Below are positions 11,378 to 24,262 of a stretch of DNA of 64,000 nt, one piece after another. The translations under genes were made by a program, and so were the position numbers. Source of the stretch: Cynocephalus volans. Its lineage: Eukaryota > Chordata > Mammalia > Dermoptera > Cynocephalidae. The first letter of the stretch is position 1. Each line of letters starts with the position of its first letter. The DNA is taken from NCBI RefSeq assembly GCF_027409185.1, contig NC_084462.1, positions 46,990,679 through 47,054,678 of the forward strand. Direction: 5' to 3'. Under the pieces are notes generated by a model. That model had not been told where the DNA came from. It made no database searches and was given only the letters and a program-made list of their open reading frames with translations.

Positions 11378-11453
11378 GGGGGAATTCAAAAGGTCAGGGA
11401 AAAATGGAAATAAAAGATAATACAAATCTTTTCATGAACTTTTTGAAAAACTC
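11378..11453 (+). mobile_element. Mariner-like MITE, copy 2
   Basis: This has the same layout as the 54655 copy: 'ggaattcaaaagg' left arm, AT-rich core with 'taaaagataatacaaatc', and right arm 'ttcatgaactttttgaa'. It is the most diverged of the four copies. Confidence 0.75.
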
Positions 11454-11517
11454 ATATTTACTAAAAATTTTAAATCATCATAGAAAAGAGTTACCTGAAG
11501 AACCAATTTAAACACTT

Positions 11518-11856
11518 TCTAAAATTATTTTATCAATATACAATATAGTTGATTTTTGTGTCCTGTTACCAATTCCTCTCTTTCCCCCCTCCCTCCACAT
11601 CAACATCATATCTGTTCACTTGTCTTAACAAGATCAAGGAATTGCTGTGATTGTTGTGTCTTCTTCCCGCCTTCCCCCCGCCCAATTCATTTGTATATTT
11701 ACTTATTTTTATTAGCTCCCACAAATAAGTGAGACCATGTGGTATTACTCTTTCTGTGCCTGGCCTATTTCACTTAATATAATTTTCTCTAAGTCCATCC
11801 ACGTTGCTGCAAGTGGTAGTATTTCATTCTTTTTTATAGCAGAGTAGTTTCCATTA
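11518..11856 (-). mobile_element. 5'-truncated L1 3' end
   Basis: The minus strand gives the last codons of ORF2 and the purine-rich 3' UTR; on the plus strand this reads as 'cccccctccctcc' and 'tctttctgtgcctggcc'. The direct repeat taaacactt flanks it at 11509-11517 and 11857-11865. Confidence 0.85.
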
Positions 11857-11865
11857 TAAACACTT

Positions 11866-13317
11866 ATTTTGATTAATAGAGTTTATCTATACATGTTATC
11901 CTTTGCTTTGACTTAAAAGGGCTTTGACAGCTGGTACAGACTAAAATTATCCCACTGCCCAGCTCCAAGGATTCCCATGGGCCAGATATGGTCACTTTCC
12001 ATGGATGTGGCCTACAGCTCACACATTCCAACTTCATCCCATGTGCTATATCATGTTGTATATCATGTTGTAGTGATATGTGATTAACTTCTGGCCTTAG
12101 TTTCCTTGATGCACTTTTGCAGCCTGTGGAATAAGAACCTGGCACCCAGCTTTCTCCTGGTAGCTGGGGCTCTGATTCCAGCCTGGCTTTCCCTCACCTC
12201 TGCTCTGAAGGCCAGGGCTCTAACTAGGGACAGCTGCTCTCCCTCCTCATCAGCCATGCCAACATGGCCGAGCTTTTTCTTCTGCTCAGAACCCAGCCTC
12301 CTTTGTATTGAAATCTCCCTACCAACACCTGAATTCGCAATGCTCTTCAGACATTTTGTGTTTATGCTTTTGACCCTGTACTGTCTGGTCCAAGCTTTCT
12401 GCTTCTCCCAAAGTGCCTTGGTCTTATGCCCAACATATTACGACAGTTCATTGAAACATCAAACTGCCCTGTATTTTCACTTTTCTGTGGGCAGCTAATT
12501 TCTGCAAATAAATAATTACATTTTATCTGAGTATTTTCTGTGCTTGTTCTGCTGCTTGGTATTGTGAATAAAATACTACTTGGATAACTTCATTAAGGAA
12601 AGGAGGAATGTTCTTTAGCTCTGAAACTCAGCCTTATCTAACTCATCAGCATATCTGGTTTAAGTTAAGTTTGGGATTTTGAGTTTTATCATCAGGATTG
12701 GGCTCTTGGAAGAATCTAACAGGTTGTCTAGAGATAGCAGAGATTAGAAAAGAGTACTGAGATGTTGAGGATAATTACCATTACAAACCCACTTAGACAC
12801 TTGCCACTTTGGGCAGGTGAAGGGTCAGGGCTTATCAAACAATTGTATCCAGTGCATCCAGACAGCTGGGTATAATCAGACTCACATGCATAATTTAGTC
12901 TCTATCAGGTTGACTGTCACTTATACTCACAACATAGGCTCAAGATCTGTCCACTTCAGATAACTTGCTATAAACCAGATATACACACCAGCAAAGCCCA
13001 CAGAGAGGTAGGCTCCTCCTTGGATATATTTCATCATAAATGGAAGCCATACATGCCTTCTGATAAACATTTCTTGACTCTTTGGAGAAGGAATCCCAAA
13101 AGGCCAATGGTTTGTTTCAAAGCAGAAAAAGCAGTCAGTTGAACGAATGAGTTTTGCTTTGTTTTGTTAAGAACTCAGTTTGTGCCTAAATCTAATTCTA
13201 GTGGGGGGGTGGTGGTGGTTATCATTTGGAAGTATTTGCAGTGACTTTCATTGTCAAACACATTTCTGAAAGCTAATTTTTACGTTAGGATAGGTTGAAG
13301 CATTTAAACTTTGAAGT
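11866..13317. other. Low-copy DNA, no gene recognised
   Basis: A 130-codon open frame at 12106-12498 has no motif I recognise and a composition like chance. A 13-bp unit (tatatcatgttg) is tandemly duplicated near 12047-12072. Nothing else is supported. Confidence 0.35.
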
Positions 13318-13800
13318 TCATTCATTTATTCATTCATCAAACAACTACTTAGTGCTGAATGCTCTGTGCCTTCCTAGCACTCTTCTGGGTGCTGAGGATA
13401 CTGTAGTGGGGAGAAACAAATAAAATGCTGTTTTCATGGTGCTTACATTCTGGTTGGAGAGATTAGCAATAAAATAACGACAAATATATATATATATATA
13501 TGACAAAATGCCAGGCAATAATTGGTATCATAAAGAAATAAAAAGAGGGTACAGGCTAGAAAGCAGGGGCTAGTGGGCAATATTATATCTAGGACAGTTA
13601 GGGAAGACCTCTCTGGGAAATTGACAATTGAACAGAGATCTACAGGTCTGAGAAGAGTGACCCAGATAAATACTGGGGAAAAGTCTTCCAGTAAAGGGAA
13701 TAGATGGTTCAAAGGCCCTGGGACAGGGAAAATATCCTTGGTCTGTTCAAGGAGCAGCAAGAGGCCAGAGTGCCTGGAGCTGAGAAAGCAAAGATGGGTT
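13318..13800 (-). mobile_element. L2 (LINE-2) 3' portion
   Basis: The plus strand starts with 'cattcatttattcattcatc', then 'ctgggtgctgaggatac' and 'catggtgcttacattctgg', the reverse complement of the L2 3' end. It continues with 'gaagacctctctgggaaa' and 'caaaggccctgggac', the next part of the family. A (TA)n run at 13484-13501 interrupts it. It is old and non-coding. Confidence 0.85.
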
Positions 13801-15085
13801 AATAGACTCCAGCAAGGTAATTTTATATCAGATTAAGTATTTTTCCCCAGCATGCAGAGTAAATGCTGCTTTAAATCAAAACTTTTTTCTATTCTGACCC
13901 CAAACCTGACTCAGAAGTCACCTTTGTTTGAATTAATTATTTAATCACTTTCATCGCACATGGCTTCAAGAACTGCCTTGTGTTTAATTCAAGACAGTTG
14001 GCTCTCTCTTTGAAGACAGATTAAAAACGGAGTGGCAGAAGAGAGAGATGATGTCTTAAGTTTAGAGCTGCTTCAGAGAAGAACAAGGAGGGGGTGTTCA
14101 TGGTGCTTCTCTTTGATTCACAAGATCTGTCTGGATTCTGGCAGTGATGAGCTCCAAATTTACCAAAGTGACAATGTTCACTTCACAGAACAGGGAGCAT
14201 GAGCTAATAATATAATAAATAAATAAGCCAGGGTGAACGCGTACACCTGCACAGCTCTGTCATTATGTGACTTGGGGGTTCTGGAGATGAGAGAATGGGA
14301 GGGGGTCAGGCTGGGTTAGAAAAAGGGCAAACCCCATCACCAAGCCTCCTTCCTGGCTGGTGTCTGATCTGCCTGCAACACTGTCTGCTTTATCTGATTT
14401 TTTTTATTAGACAGCTGTGATCTTCTCCCTTCAAACCCTTGTCACTGCCGTTCACAGGAATGTAAGTGATATGATTAGGGAACATGGCATCTTGTGTAAT
14501 CAGTCATAATCACCATCCGAGGGTTTCAGGAACATGACACACATGCTGTTTCTAGGGCTGCCCGAGAGCAGGTGCGTGGGATGACAGAAGCCCGCTCAGT
14601 CTCCATCCCGCTTGCTGGTTTCTTCCTGGCCATGGCCAGAACCTCTCTGCACCAGCTCAGACAGGCCAGGGCGCAGGCAAGGGCCCAGCTCTCCCCAAAA
14701 TGTTTACTCTCAAGAAATCCATGAGTTTGGGACCCCTTTCTCTTTTTTATTTGTTAGATTAAAAAATTGCACTTTCTTTATCAAGGTGTTACATGTAAGA
14801 GAATTTTCCAGGTAACTGAAGAATATACTTTTCGGTATGCAAATAATTCATCTCTAAATGCAATTTTTTAATCATTTAACAATAGGTTTTACTTATTTAA
14901 AAATTGTATCGCGAACTTTCCTCATTTCTTTAAAATAAATATACTGTTATTTAACAGTACCTTGGTTAATTAAGGTCAAAGAAGTCTCGTTTCTTATTGT
15001 GTGAAATGACACAATGGTGTCTTCAGGATTTTTAGAGTTTTAGGGTTGTTCACTCCTTACATAATGGACTATACAGGAAAAGCCT
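13801..15085. other. Low-copy DNA with possible conserved noncoding stretches
   Basis: No exon or RNA gene is recognised. The stretches around 13900-14060 and 14390-14545 are rich in short transcription-factor-like motifs (for example ttaattatttaat, ATTAGACAGCTGTGA with a CAGCTG E-box) and have the look of conserved enhancers. This is an impression, not an alignment. Confidence 0.35.
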
Positions 15086-15089
15086 GGTA

Positions 15090-15205
15090 TGGGCCCTTGG
15101 CTCTGCTACTCTCTAGCTCTCTGATCCTGGCAAGTTGCTTAACCTCTCTGAATTTCTGTTTCCTCATCTGAAAGAATAGATATAGTTAAATAAGACTTTC
15201 AGGAT
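15090..15205 (+). mobile_element. MIR SINE
   Basis: The core reads 'caagttgcttaacctctctg' followed by 'tttcctcatctgaaa', the standard middle of MIR, in the tRNA-head-first orientation. Confidence 0.85.
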
Positions 15206-15684
15206 TGTCACAAACATTTGTGCTTGCCAAAATTCTTAATTACATCTAAGAGAAAGGGACTCTGGCTAATTTAAGTAGAAAATAAAGATTTGGGAAGATA
15301 TCAAATAACTTGTGGAATTGAAGGAAAATATGAAGACTAGACAAGGAAAATGAGCAAGAACCAAGAGGCAAGGCAGCAGAGAGGACAGGAGAAGCCAGGT
15401 AGCCTGGTTAGAAGACCCCACTGGGTCCTGGACCATCAGATCTTCCATGCCACAACTGTGGTACACCTGTGATGTCAACATGAACAGTCTCTATCGTCTC
15501 TCTGCTATCACATTACACCTTACACATTTGAATGCCACCTGGTTGACAGAGAATGAGGAAAGAGGACTGGTCCCTTTCAGCATTCTTAGTGGAAAGCAGG
15601 GTCCTACCTTTCCAAAACCCACACCACAGAGAGAGCCCAAGAGAAAAAAGAGTTCAGATTCGGGGCAGAGAGTACATGTTCTAC

Positions 15685-15758
15685 AGGATTAAATGAGGGG
15701 ATGTGTGTTAAGCATCTGTCATCGTACCTGGAACATAATAGGTACTCAATTAACGTCA
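15685..15758 (+). mobile_element. MIR SINE 3' fragment
   Basis: 'ggattaaatgagg', 'gtacctggaacataatagg' and 'tactcaatt' match the MIR tail region. Confidence 0.65.
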
Positions 15759-16337
15759 CTTTTTTACACCTAAGCTTTTTTCTTGGCTTGCTGATTATCA
15801 TCTAGTCCTTCTATATCTGCCCTCCCTTGACTTTTCATTTTCTGAGCTGGTTAAAATTGTGCATAAACTGAAACATCTAGGTTCTGGGTAAAACATGAAA
15901 AGTTTTAAATAAAGTGTAAAGAAATAAATAACTAGATAACTTTAGAATATACACATCCATTGCTGTGTGACACTACATTTAGATTCTTGCTCTTGGAGAG
16001 CTGAAGTGTAGTATTGGTAGGTTCTGGACGTAATGTCTTTCTCCATAGCCAATTCTTGCTCCTCACTTTGTTCTCTTAGAAACAGTGATTGGAGTTAGAG
16101 CTGAGAGGCCTTCTGCGCATTTTACCTCCTTTCTGAATCTCAGGCTGGAGCTGGTTAAACTTTCCCCCAGAGAACCAGAGATGGGCTGTGAGAAGTAAAC
16201 AAGACGGTATGTACTCAAAGCCCCCAGCCCAGGAGCCAGGTACTTGCTAGTGATTCCTCAGCAGGTGCTTCTTTTTTTCTTCTGTCTTCATAGAGGTCTC
16301 TTCTTTTCTCTCTAGGGACACCTGTGGGACTTTTAAA

Positions 16338-16470
16338 AAATTCCCAGGCCAAGACTGCACCCCAAACAAATTGTATCAGAATTATCTCGGGGTGAACCCC
16401 AAGCCTCAGCATTTTTAACGCCACCCAGGTGACGGTCATGTTTAGGCAAGTTGAGGAGCACAGCTCTCCA
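16338..16470 (+). mobile_element. MER5A-like hAT-Charlie MITE fragment
   Basis: The run 'atcagaattatctcgggg', 'ccaagcctcagcattttta' and 'cccaggtga' followed by 'ttgaggagcac' is the MER5A pattern. It is non-coding. Confidence 0.65.
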
Positions 16471-16474
16471 CCTT

Positions 16475-17208
16475 CTCGATCCTTCTCACACCGCCCTGAA
16501 CACCAGAGACCTCTGTCTCTGACTCCTCCTCTCTTCACAATGTTCATCAGTTCCATTCCTTTAGCCACCTGTAGGCAATCAATATGCCAGCCATCACCTG
16601 AGATTCAGGTCTTGAACCTAAAACTCATTATCTGGTTTCATATCTAAGTTTGCCTCCTCCGCGGTCCTACACGAGGTATCACCAATTCATCTCCAAATCT
16701 CCCCATCTCGGTGCCTGTCTCGACCACTCTCCTGGCTGTCAGGACTCTGCATCATGGGTATACATGTTCTTCCCATCACCTAAAGAGCCACCAAGGTCTC
16801 TCTTTACCACATCTCTTACCCCATCTCTCCTAACTCAACCTTGTCTCCAATCCCATAGCCCACCTCTAGTACATCACACCTAGAGTTCACCTCTAGCTTT
16901 ATATTCCCCCAGCTTGAATCCATGGATAGAAACCCAGATTTCAGATTAATCTTCCAAAAACTTCACATCCTTTTTAGCACTTCCTACTGTTAATCCATCA
17001 GGAGCCCTAATTTCCCATTGGAGAATTCCTAGTTCTGGCAAGCAAAGTCTTCATAATTTATAAAACCTCTATCGTTAACTCTGAATAATTAGTACCTATC
17101 AATCAATAATTAATATTGATCAGTAGATCCCAAACAATATCTTCTAAATGCTTTAATCTGATCTTCTTTGTAAAAAAAAAATTCTTTATAGAATTTGCAA
17201 AATCACTA
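16475..17208. other. Low-copy, pyrimidine-rich DNA, no gene recognised
   Basis: C/T-rich low-copy sequence (16640-16920) that might be a diverged old repeat. No exon, RNA gene or repeat family is identified with confidence. Confidence 0.3.
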
Positions 17209-17209
17209 A

Positions 17210-17530
17210 CCTGTTCTAAGCACTTACTATATGCCAAACACATTCACTTTTTTCAACCACTCTCGTCATTATAGTCCCCACTGAGACTTCCCCACTGAAA
17301 CTAATTCTCACAATTAGTAAAAGCCAATACCAGAACTCAGTTCTCTCTGATTCTAGACCCCAGATCAGAGTCCCTAAACTCCAAGGGCCACTACATTTAG
17401 AAGGACCCTGGAGATGCTGCTCTAATGCTCTCATTTTTCTGATGAGGACATAGGTTAACTAAATTTTTCATGGTCATTCAAAAGGGAAATGTCAGAGCCA
17501 GAACAGGAGCTGGGGTCTCCTGCTCCCTCC
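17210..17530 (-). mobile_element. Diverged MIR-type SINE fragments
   Basis: 'taagcacttactatatgcca' opens the antisense MIR pattern; a second segment at 17420-17525 carries 'tctgatgaggacatagg' and 'tcagagccagaacaggagc'. They may be two copies or one split copy. Confidence 0.6.
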
Positions 17531-17579
17531 ATCTTTTGTTTACTCAGCTCAAGGACCATTGAACAAACCATTGCTCCAC

Positions 17580-17935
17580 TTGACCTCATGCTACTCACAC
17601 CACCTGAAGTGTCCTTGCTCTCCTGTCTTCTTACCCAAATGCTAACCCTTCCTCCAAAGCCATCCGAGAACTGCATTCCACAAGTGCATTGAACTCCACC
17701 AATTCCTCCTGGGTTCCGATCTCTAGTGGTCCTGCCTGTATTTGCCATTTTGTGTTTTAATTATGTGCCCTCTGGTATTGTTTTCTACTTGTTTCTTATG
17801 AAGACCTTGTCTCCCAAATGACATTTTACATACTTTCTGCAGAAACCATCTGATTCTTTCTGAGGTTCTCCCCAACATCAGTAATCCCAGAGGCCCTGTG
17901 AAGGACAAGGTACTCAATAAATGCACATGAAATTG
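17580..17935 (+). mobile_element. Probable L2 3' end
   Basis: The L2-like order is visible: a CT-rich segment, 'ttttaattatgtgcc', 'gaagaccttgtctccc', then 'aaggtactcaataaatgcac'. It is strongly diverged. Confidence 0.5.
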
Positions 17936-17944
17936 AATTGAATT

Positions 17945-19560
17945 TCTATAATACTAACTGTCTCTGATCATCAGTAATTCTTCAACCCCCAGAACTTATT
18001 TTTTTGAATTGTATCATCTGGGTGTTTCTCAATGTATTCAATGAAGATATTCCTGTAAGACTAAGGTTAAGACTTTGTGTTCTCAGCTGTGTTGGGTTGA
18101 CCGGAAGGGCAGGGAGAGCTGGCAACTCTGTTTTCATAAGTCCTCTTCTTACAGTTGCCTTAAATTATTAATGCTGTTTTATTTGCACACATAAGTAGAG
18201 TCAATGTTATTGTATCAATTCCAAGATGGATGGTTTAAAACGCACTTTTCTGAATTGGGTTGATTCAGGTCAAAGCTTAAGGGAAAAATGTGTGTATGGA
18301 TAAGTAGTTTGAGATTAAATCTGTAAACAGCCCTCCATTTGCTAATGCTCTTTTGTCCTTCTTGGTTTTCTGTTTTGCAACAAAATAGCTTGAAGAATGT
18401 GTTGACATATAAATATATAAATACAACCTATAAAACTGATTTAAGTGAAAATGTGTTTAAGGGTTACAATTAGGGTATGAGTTAACGGAAAATGTAGAAT
18501 ACATAGTGGAAAAGACCCAAACCTAACAGGAAAACTCTGCTATTCCACCATCTGCATTTCTCTCTATTAGAAGCTTCACATGCCTCGTCTTTCTGTTTAG
18601 ACAACAGCTATGTTTCCTCCCCATGCGTGTCTCTAGCTCTTCACAAAGAAGTATTAACTACCTGCCTCAAGCTTGTACTAGGAAATTAACATAAGATATT
18701 TTCATTTTACCGTGATCACATGAAGCCCTCTCTAATCTCATTTGGCACATTACCCATCAGATTTATGGAATTTGCAATGAACCCTGACCCTGAAGTGTAA
18801 CAGTTGCATAAAACTGTGTGTGAGATGTGGCCGTGGTGTTCACAAGATATACCCTTGACCTTGGCTACTGGCTGAGTCTTCTTCCGGATCTACTAGTCAC
18901 CCTGGAATCCAAACAGGAATGTGCAATAAAACCAGACTTCCAAACACATGACACTGGGGCTGATTAGCAGGGAGAAGGGTAAAAAGGAATTAATCATGAG
19001 GGGAATAAAGATAGCCAGAAACTGCAAACAGCAGGGAGCCTATTTCCACAGAACTTGAAAATAAAGTAACAATAGAAAGGGTAGTCATCTAATTAAATAA
19101 TAATTTTTTCTTCTTTAATGATGTTCATGTTATTTAATGTCTTGACTTCTTCAATCATTTGGACCATAATTTCAGCATAGTTATCAAAAGGAAAGTGTGA
19201 AACTTTTAATGAGCACATGATCAGACAATGGTAACTAATATCTCAAGGATGGAAAAAAGAATTTTAAGTTATTTGGTAGCAAGTTGCGCCATAACGAGTC
19301 AGTGTTTGAAATCATGTTGGTAAGCTTCAAACTAAGGCACGCTTTTTCAACCTTATCATCTCCCACAGCTCTGAGGTATTAGAGAGGAGGTAGAAAGAGA
19401 AGAAATTAGATAAAAAGTAATTATAAAGTTCTTTCAAAATAGGCAGTAATATCTGAAGGGGCACTGGATAGTGTCTGTAGATGTCTGTTGAATCCAATCT
19501 ACATTGTCAAATGTGTGTATTTTTGAGGCTGAAAATAATGTGGTTCAGATTACAAAATCA
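17945..19560. other. Low-copy DNA, no gene recognised
   Basis: No known repeat or exon is recognised. The stretch 18700-18960 is of mixed composition and might be conserved noncoding DNA. Confidence 0.35.
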
Positions 19561-19561
19561 G

Positions 19562-19765
19562 CCCTCTTGTTTGAATTCTTTCTGCCACTCATTAGTGTGT
19601 GTCCTTAGAAACATAGCTTAACACTGCTATACCTTAGTTTCCTCATTTTATAGACCTACCTAACCTCTTAGGGTTTGCATGACAATTGAAATTAAATAAT
19701 TTATGCAAAGTGCTTAGCACTGAGCCTGACATATAGTTAGTGCTCAATATATTGTTAGCCATCTC
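19562..19765 (+). mobile_element. MIR SINE
   Basis: 'tctgccactcattagtgtgt', 'ccttagtttcctcatttta' and 'tgcttagcactgagcctgac' give the MIR order from head to tail. Confidence 0.8.
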
Positions 19766-20473
19766 CTTCTCCTCCTTGTTTTTTTTTTTTTTTTTAGGCA
19801 TCTTCTCTTCAAAATAAGGACATCTTCCCCTGGATCTCTTCCAATATGTGACAAAGTAAATGCAGCTGTTACTTTGCATTTTCCTATCATTCTAAAAATA
19901 CTTTATCATATACTTCTAGAACCAATGCGAACTGATGTCAGAAGACAAACCTCCTCCAGTTTTTTAAACTAGGGTTCAAAAAAATTAAATGCTTACCCAA
20001 GCTGTAACCCAACCAGTTACTGCTTTCTAAAATAATAAAACAAAACAAGTTATGTCACTCACACCAGGACATTATACCAAGCCTGCCTTCACTGGCCACT
20101 ATAAATTACAGTCTGCTAATCTCCTGAAGAATTTCTAATTTAAAGTCTTTTGCTAAACAAACAAAACTACTGTACTTATTTTTCTTGTTGAACTATCTTG
20201 TTTGGATTTTTTTTTACGTTTTTGAGGGTGAGAAGCAAGACCCAGAATTGTTGAACTCAACTGCACATCAGAACCATCTTTTCTCGAACTTTAAAAAACA
20301 AACAATTTGCATACATTGACTCATAGGCCACAGTTAAGAATTTAATTACATTTACCTAGAGCAACATGAAGGAATTTCAATAATATAGTATCATGTGGGG
20401 AAAATAGGAGGGTTTTGGCCCTAAACCATTTAGGTAAATTTATGTAAACCAAAAGCACATAAAAAAATCCATG

Positions 20474-20647
20474 TTTTTTTTTTTTTTTTTTTTTTTTCCT
20501 GGCCGGTAAGGGGATCGCAACCCTTGGCACAGTGTGGTCTGCACCACACTCAGCCGTGAGGGCACCGGCCATCCCTATTTAGGATCTGAACCCGCAGCCT
20601 CAGCGCCACCAGCGACGCACTCTCCCGAGTGAGCTACGGGGCTGGCC
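20474..20647 (-). mobile_element. Dimeric tRNA-Ile-like SINE (CYN type)
   Basis: Read on the minus strand, the element has a first tRNA-like unit (ggctggcc/ggccagcc head, 'gtagctcactcgggagag' A box, 'gcgggttcagatcc' B box) and a second unit beginning ggccggtgccctcac with the B-box-like 'ggttgcgatcccc' and a terminal 'ttaccggcc'. An A tail follows (poly(T) at 20474-20497). Two-unit tRNA-Ile SINEs are what I recall for colugo CYN-II. It is a retrotransposon, not a tRNA gene. Confidence 0.85.
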
Positions 20648-20649
20648 CT

Positions 20650-22974
20650 CTGTATGTTTTTTTAATCGTCACATATATCTGAATAAATGTACAAAAAGAA
20701 AAAAATTAAAAATGAACAAACAAATAAAAAATCTAATCCTAATCTTATCCCTTCTACTGAACCAGGATCTCTAGGGCTGTGGTACGTGTGAGTCTAAATG
20801 TTTAGAATATTGATTCTAAAGATTAAGATCTGGTGATTCCAGATCTTAGGCAATCTTTGGGAAATGCTGATTCATCATTTTTAAAGCATGGTATCAGGCA
20901 AAGGGAAAGTAGTAGATTTTACAGGTTCTGAATAGTTTTTCTTCTCTCTTACCAATAAATAATCTGAAGATGTATTTCCTTTTTAATAGCATAGAAATAT
21001 ATGCATATGTAATATGTCTAAATAGTATTTTTTCACTCACAGTATTTTTTAATTCTACCAGTATATTTACACTACCACAGCCACAGCAGCATCAAAATCT
21101 GTAATTGTCCACTGCAATCCTGGGCTTATCACCATTTCAGCCATCTCTCTATATTACGATTAGTTTCTATCCAATTTTTATGAAGCTACCACAACTTATC
21201 AATCTTAGATTGCTTTTAAAGTACTCTCCCTCCTAGAATACCTTTACATGTCCATGTGGACATATACACATTGCTAATATAATTAATTCAAGTTAACTTA
21301 AGTTTAAGAATTTCATAGCACCCTTGCAAAGAATAAAGACAATTTAGGGTGTCACAAAGCCAAAGTCTATGAACCGGAAATCATAGACATTTAAGGTAAT
21401 AAATGTTGTACTTTCCAAAAATGCTCTTCTATAATGATGTTTAGGACATAGAAAAAAATGTGGACACACTTCTTATGGCCCTTTGAACCACCATGAGTCT
21501 TTGTTTTCTCTTTAATCTTAATTACAACCCTTTTTTTGCTGAGTCTCCATATAACTTAAGGAAAACACCCTGTACACCAGCATAGTAAGAGGGCTTAGGG
21601 ATTTTGGGCAGCCAAAATAGAAATCTAATCCTATGGTGGATAAATTGACCTGTGTGTGTGAGCTTCTCACACTGCTGAATGGAGTCAGCTCCCCCAAGAC
21701 ACTAAGACCTCTTCCAGAAATAATCTCTTGCACCCCTCAGTGGGATCCCAGAATGAACTGAATGCATCTTACTCAGGCTTGCGGCTAAAGGATCAGCCCA
21801 ATATAGTTTTACTTTTTGTTTTGCTATGGTTTTTTGTTTTTTGTTTTTTCCACCAGTGTAGTTTTAGAGGCAATGCATCCTCCTCTCTAGTCTGCTGTTT
21901 AAATCATTAGTTGAGGAAATAGCTGCACACATCAATGCTAAACAGCACCCTCTTAGAAGAAGGGAGTGCCTTTGATTGTCTAAGAGAAACACTAAATGAA
22001 GACTTTGTTTTATACTTTGTGCTAGCCATTTGCTATTACTCTTTAACACAATGAAATAAAGAAACGTGGATGGGATACTGTAATGGAGTTTGAGTGCCTA
22101 TCCTGGGAACACAAGCTTTCCTTTCTGCTATAATTGCATTTATTGGTGCCATTCCATTCAGCATAAATGTGGCTACTAATATTCATCTAAAAGATGCCTT
22201 AAGGCTTAAACTTTCCCCAAGTGGTGAGTAAGAATGGTGGGAATGTGGTTGGGGAATTAAAAAACCACTCAAACATCATTAATTAGAAATTCCCTGATGA
22301 AATTAAACCTTTGTATTTTGGTGGGATCATTTCTTGACATTCTGAGTGATTCTGGTGTTTTAATTGCTGAGTAATCAGAGCCATGTATTTAAGTGCAGCT
22401 AATTTCTAAGAAAACTTGCAAATTAGCAATGTTTTTTCGAGCATCTAAAATTAATGGATAAATAAGTTAAAAGATTTTAAGAAATTTCATAAGTGACTTC
22501 AGTGTATCTAGCTCCAAGGCCTGGGGCAAGTCTTCCAACTGATGAATCCAAAGCCATCACTGAATATCCTTGTCAGGCAAATGGATGGAAGCGTGTCAAA
22601 TGAGCGCTTACAGATATCACAGGCATTAATGATCTGAAAGCATAGTAAAGTACGGGGCTGCTATGCCTAGAAAAGAATAAGAATTATTTTAGCTTATTTT
22701 AATTGTATTTCAGCTTCTGTAAATTGCAGACACGAGAAGGAGATGACAGAGACAGGAAATTTCAATATTTCACACTAAACAGGGCAGCAGCAACTCATTC
22801 ACCCCATAAATCCCATCATAATCGTACAGGAAGTTGGTTCCTATGATCAGTTTTCTGTCCAAAACACATTTCCACCAGTGTCTTCATTAATAAGGTGCAG
22901 TTTGAATCATCTCATACATCCTAACACTTAATTATATTAATACTAGTTATCAGCCATATAGAGCTGGCCACTGT
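20650..22974. other. Low-copy DNA with candidate conserved noncoding block
   Basis: No exon is seen. The part 22080-22500 and the part 22680-22860 contain dense AT-core motifs (cattaattag, ttaattgctgag, caaattagcaatg) and look like conserved enhancers. The rest shows nothing I can name. Confidence 0.4.
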
Positions 22975-23240
22975 TATTCATTAGTAGCTATGTTTATTGA
23001 ATGAACTATAGATGGAAGGAACTGTGCTAAAGATTTTACCCACCACATCTCACTTAATCCTCACCATAACTCTGAGATGGGTATTGTGATCCTCTCACTT
23101 TGCAGATGAGGAAACTGAGGCTTAGGGAAGCTGAGTAACTCTCTCAGGTACATACATAGTGAGCGAAAAAGTTGGGGGGTCCAACCCAGGTCTATCTGAC
23201 TTCCAACTACAAAATTGTCTCTCCAATAAACCACAAGCTA
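22975..23240 (-). mobile_element. MIR SINE, nearly full length
   Basis: The antisense MIR order is clear: 'ctcacttaatcctcaccata', 'tttgcagatgaggaaactga' and 'ggcttagggaagctgagtaa'. It is one of the best preserved MIR copies here. Confidence 0.9.
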
Positions 23241-23244
23241 ATGT

Positions 23245-24014
23245 AAGGCAAGGACCATAGCAAAAACTCACTCAGCACCTCCTGACACCTTTTGGTCAGA
23301 AAGAGGCTGGTCACGTTATAGTTTTTCAGATTCCTTTATGAATTGAATATTTTATCTGAGTCTACCAATCCAGATTAATGCATTATAGAATATTATAACC
23401 TACTCATTTTAATATTATTGAATGGAGGGTCCCAGGGAATTTGGGGAACTCGGATCATAAACAATGTTCATCTAATTGCCCAACTAATAATTTATAGCTA
23501 CTGATGACAAAAGTAGTCCACACTATTGACTATTGACACACACACACAATTTAGAATGTACTTAACAAAAGAGGTATTTTTAACAGTATTAAATTTGTTA
23601 GCCAGTTTGGTTCTTCTCCCAAAGGATTCCATGAGAATACTTAGCTTGGAGACCACAGCTTATGTTAGAGACCTTGATGATGGGTCCAAGAATTTTCAAG
23701 ACTTAGCTATTCAGCATTACCAATGCAAACAGCACAATGATGAAATCAACAATGCAATTGTCTGGGACCCAGGAGAAGTGGATCCCAATCTCAAGCAAGT
23801 TACTTAGCCCCTTGGGGCTCTAGAAGATCATGTGGTTTTATTTTTCAGGTAGATGTTTCTTTATGAGGCAACTTAAATAGCTCTTTTTTATTTATCTATT
23901 CCTATCTTTATTAGATAACTATTCAAAGAAGCAAGTTGATTTCAAGTGTTAGGATGTTTTACATATATGTTCAAGTTTGCATAACATAAAAACCTTGGAT
24001 ATAACTTATATTAC
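23245..24014. other. Low-copy DNA, no gene recognised
   Basis: A 93-codon frame at 23526-23807 has no recognisable domain. A short CA run lies at 23536-23548. Nothing else is supported. Confidence 0.35.
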
Positions 24015-24033
24015 AAAAACTACTTATTTTATT

Positions 24034-24262
24034 CTATTGCACAGCAGGGGGACTATGGCTAATAGTATTGTACATTGCATAAGAGCTAGAAAAGAGGCTT
24101 TCCAATGGTCTCACCACAAAGAGACAATAAATTCATGAGGTGACGATACAATATCTTACTTGACAAGATCATTATACAACGTGCATATGCATCAAAACAT
24201 CACATCGTACCCCATAAATATGTACAATTACAATGTATCAGTTAGAATAAGTAAATTATAGA
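24034..24262 (+). mobile_element. L1 3' UTR fragment with 19-bp duplications
   Basis: L1 3' UTR wording ('tggctaatagtattgtacat', 'atcaaaacatcacatcgtac', 'ataaatatgtacaatta') is flanked by the exact direct repeat aaaaactacttattttatt at 24015-24033 and 24263-24281. Only the last ~230 bp were inserted. Confidence 0.85.

Noticed and set aside
12106-12498. 130-codon plus-strand frame
   Set aside because: No domain, no ATG context of note, no neighbouring exon signals.
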